Part shown: positions 62,331 through 64,000 of the stretch, piece after piece | How the letters are laid out: every line of letters begins with the position of its first letter | How positions within the stretch are numbered: the stretch's first letter is position 1 | Assembly (NCBI GenBank): GCA_964564735.1 | Contig: CAZMCH010000007.1 | Coordinates: forward strand, 1-64,000 | Direction: 5' to 3' | DNA from: CAZMCH01 sp964564735 | Lineage (GTDB): Bacteria > Poribacteria > DTPJ01 | DNA: 64,000 nt | The notes under the pieces: model-generated | Database searches by the model: none | What the model was told of the DNA's origin: nothing | Seen by the model: only the letters and a program-made list of their open reading frames with translations | Translations under genes and position numbers: made by a program

Positions 62331-63493
62331 TGAAAAAGACATTTCTTGGATATAAACGAGATGATGGCTCTGTCGGCATCAGGAATCATGTTTTGATATT
62401 GCCGACGGTTGTATGTTCTGGTCATGTAGCAAGACGTATAGCTGAGGAAGTTAAAGGAACTATCGCATTAGTTCATGAACACGGATGCGCTCAAAGCGGA
62501 GATGATAAAGAGCAGACAAAGCGCACTCTTGCTGGTATAGCAATGAACCCAAATGTATCGGCGGTTCTTGTTGTAGGGCTTGGTTGTGAAGGTATAGATG
62601 CGCCTGAATTGGTTGAAAAAATTGTCAAATCAAAGAAACCTGTTGAAATGCTGGTAATTCAGGATAATGGCGGATCATTAAAATCAATAGAAAAAGGTAT
62701 TGAAATTGCAAATAAACTGGTTGGCTATGCTTCACGTCTAACACGTGAGGAGGTTGGTATAGAGTCGCTTATTGTTGCTACACAATGCGGAGGCTCAGAT
62801 GCCTGCTCTGGTATTTCGGGCAATCCTGCTTCGGGATATGCAAGCGATCTGGTTGTTAAAGCAGGTGGAACGGTTATACTTGCAGAAACAACAGAGATGA
62901 TCGGCGCAGAGCATTTACTTGCTCAAAGGACTGCCAATGAAGAAGTCGCTGAAAAATTACTCCGATTTGTCAAGCGAGTTGAAGACCGCGCAAAATCTAT
63001 CGGAGTTGATATTCGTCTTGCGAATCCTGCACCGGGTAATATAGCTGGCGGGCTTACTACCCTTGAGGAAAAGTCACTTGGTGCAGTTGTCAAGGCGGGA
63101 TCAACGACCATAAACGAGATCGTGGAGTATGGAGAAAAACCATCAAGCAAAGGTCTTGTAATGATGGACTCCCCAGGGCATGATATGGCTTCAATCGCAG
63201 GTGAGCTTGCATCAGGGGCGCAGATCGTTACATTCACGACAGGACGAGGAACTCCTGCTGGTTCGCCTATCGCACCCGTAATAAAAATAGCAACAAATAC
63301 GACAATGTTTAACAGGATGTCCGATAATATGGACATCAATGCTGGAACGATAGTTGATGGCACAGAAACAATTGAGGAGGTGGGAGAGAGGATATTTAAT
63401 GAGATTCTGGAAGTTGCTTCTGGTAAGTTAACCAAAAATGAGATACTCGGTCACAGAGAATTATCAATTGATCGTATGTATCCGAACTATTAA
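62330..63493 (+). CDS. UxaA/GarD-type dehydratase, large subunit
   Basis: A 387-residue protein beginning TFLGYKRDDGSVGIRNHVLI, the hallmark of the UxaA/GarD/SuyB C-terminal domain. HEHGCAQSGDDKEQTKRTLA, VGLGCEGIDAPEL and QCGGSDACSGISGNPASGYA (about residues 145-164) hold the metal-binding Cys and His residues. GRGTPAGSPIAPVIKIATNT near residue 305 is also conserved. It dehydrates a sugar acid such as altronate or galactarate, or cleaves sulfolactate if SuyB-like. GTG start coupled to the small subunit gene by a 1-base overlap. A secreted protein gene follows at 63508. Confidence 0.88.
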   Translation: MKKTFLGYKRDDGSVGIRNHVLILPTVVCSGHVARRIAEEVKGTIALVHEHGCAQSGDDKEQTKRTLAGIAMNPNVSAVLVVGLGCEGIDAPELVEKIVKSKKPVEMLVIQDNGGSLKSIEKGIEIANKLVGYASRLTREEVGIESLIVATQCGGSDACSGISGNPASGYASDLVVKAGGTVILAETTEMIGAEHLLAQRTANEEVAEKLLRFVKRVEDRAKSIGVDIRLANPAPGNIAGGLTTLEEKSLGAVVKAGSTTINEIVEYGEKPSSKGLVMMDSPGHDMASIAGELASGAQIVTFTTGRGTPAGSPIAPVIKIATNTTMFNRMSDNMDINAGTIVDGTETIEEVGERIFNEILEVASGKLTKNEILGHRELSIDRMYPNY

Positions 63494-63507
63494 AATTGGG
63501 GGAAAAC

Positions 63508-64000
63508 ATGAAAAAGACTATATCTTTGTTGGTTATCGGTTTATTTGTTTTTCTGGCTATTTCAGCAATGGCTGTTGATGTAAGCGAAACAGCTACACAT
63601 GTCAAGATAAAGACCGCTGGATATGAAGTTCATTGGAAAAAAGCAGCACAGATGGGCTTTACTCAGGTATTTGTAGCAGGAGATGCAAAAAGTATTGTTG
63701 GTGAAGCAGGTAGGGCGTTCTATCATTCTGGCGATTATGGTGGTTGGAAGGATTGGGGTGCCTTAAAAGAGTGGAAAACTGTCGAGAAGGCAGGGGCAAA
63801 AGCCGTTGTAAACTTCAAATCCTTTGATGGTGGTGCAAAAGATTATGACGTAACAGTGACTTTTTATGATACTGTTCCGTACATAAAGCACCAGGTAAAA
63901 GTTACTAATACAGGCGATGCTGTGATAAAATCTTTTCAGGCTGGACATGCCCCAATGTTTGAGATAAATGCTGATACTGCTGGTATGACAGTCGGAACAA
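63508..64000 (+). CDS. Secreted protein, 3' end beyond window
   Basis: The open frame from ATG 63508 (GGGGGAA 5-6 bases upstream) continues past the last base, so only about 164 residues are visible. KKTISLLVIGLFVFLAIS and AMAVDVSE are a signal peptide with a plausible cleavage site. The remainder is beta-rich (AGYEVHWKKAAQMGFTQVFV; FHSGDY-like AFYHSGDYGGWKDWGALKE; VTFYDTVPYIKHQVKVTNTG), resembling the opening of Poribacteria/Planctomycetes secreted sugar-active proteins. I do not recognise a family. It may belong to the UxaA-type operon, 14 bases downstream. Confidence 0.75.
   Translation, partial: MKKTISLLVIGLFVFLAISAMAVDVSETATHVKIKTAGYEVHWKKAAQMGFTQVFVAGDAKSIVGEAGRAFYHSGDYGGWKDWGALKEWKTVEKAGAKAVVNFKSFDGGAKDYDVTVTFYDTVPYIKHQVKVTNTGDAVIKSFQAGHAPMFEINADTAGMTVGT

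Overview
This AT-rich window (roughly one third G+C by eye) comes from a Gram-negative-type bacterium. It has lipoprotein signals, a Wzi-like outer-membrane protein, a beta-barrel protein, FtsEX and a T9SS-like C-terminal sorting domain. The mix of LamG proteins, paired DUF6785 membrane proteins, GH78, GH106, GH4 and DUF4091 glycosidases, URO-D and UxaA-type enzymes, and a long C-terminal domain built around NPxNPxTWIP and YDINGRMVR is what I associate with Candidatus Poribacteria or a close PVC/FCB-type relative. This placement is inference; there is no rRNA or tRNA gene here to confirm it.

Layout. 0.1-10.4 kb (minus strand): a beta-helix lipoprotein, a GH78-like enzyme, a secreted DUF4091 protein and two paralogous DUF6785 membrane proteins, a likely glycan-use block. 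10.5-13.5 kb: a short-chain dehydrogenase, a membrane protein, a DUF433/DUF5615 toxin-antitoxin pair and a broken ECF sigma factor gene. 13.5-19.4 kb: a membrane protein, then a plus-strand run of cupin, membrane protein, GH106-like enzyme and a deiodinase-like selenoprotein read through an in-frame UGA. 19.4-28.9 kb (minus): a zinc-ribbon protein, a four-gene operon with a URO-D protein between two small tautomerases, two LamG proteins, FtsEX, a GH4 enzyme and a uronate-isomerase-like amidohydrolase. 29.3-32.1 kb: lipid head-group synthesis, HAD phosphatase and an EndoIII-like glycosylase. 32.2-42.4 kb: housekeeping genes pabB-pabC fusion, rtcA, apgM, prs, aroA, miaB and a TPR-SPOR protein. 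42.4-44.2 kb: a DUF4258/DUF2283 pair and a Kelch protein among three copies of a hairpin repeat. 44.2-50.4 kb: creatininase, methyltransferase, Wzi-like protein, a truncated GH36-like lipoprotein, an oxidoreductase remnant and acetate kinase. 50.4-54.8 kb (minus): TPR and CcdA-like proteins, LamG, SDR and a glutamine-synthetase-like enzyme. 54.9-64 kb: a candidate small RNA, a lipoprotein, a thioredoxin-M1 peptidase fusion, a 1409-residue repeat protein, a split UxaA-type dehydratase and a partial secreted protein.

Main points of interest. (1) A short C-terminal tail, consensus about SPxxxLTxTWGxIK, ends five proteins of different folds (three LamG, one Kelch, one deiodinase-like) and is also found as an out-of-frame remnant beside the broken sigma gene; this could be an undescribed sorting or anchoring tag. 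(2) The deiodinase-like selenoprotein has a UGA followed by a bacterial-SECIS-like hairpin. (3) A C10 tract separates the best ribosome-binding site and start of the Kelch gene from its reading frame. (4) A dispersed inverted repeat encodes the signal-peptide core of the Wzi-like protein. (5) A 3-copy nested hairpin repeat shows compensatory base changes. (6) Two candidate structured or small RNAs lie at 19.9 kb and 54.9 kb. Four strong promoters of the TTGACA-N16/17-TATAAT type (10.48, 32.18, 54.90 and 55.03 kb), and a fifth with a weaker -10 (62.00 kb), give a consistent sigma-70-like signal.
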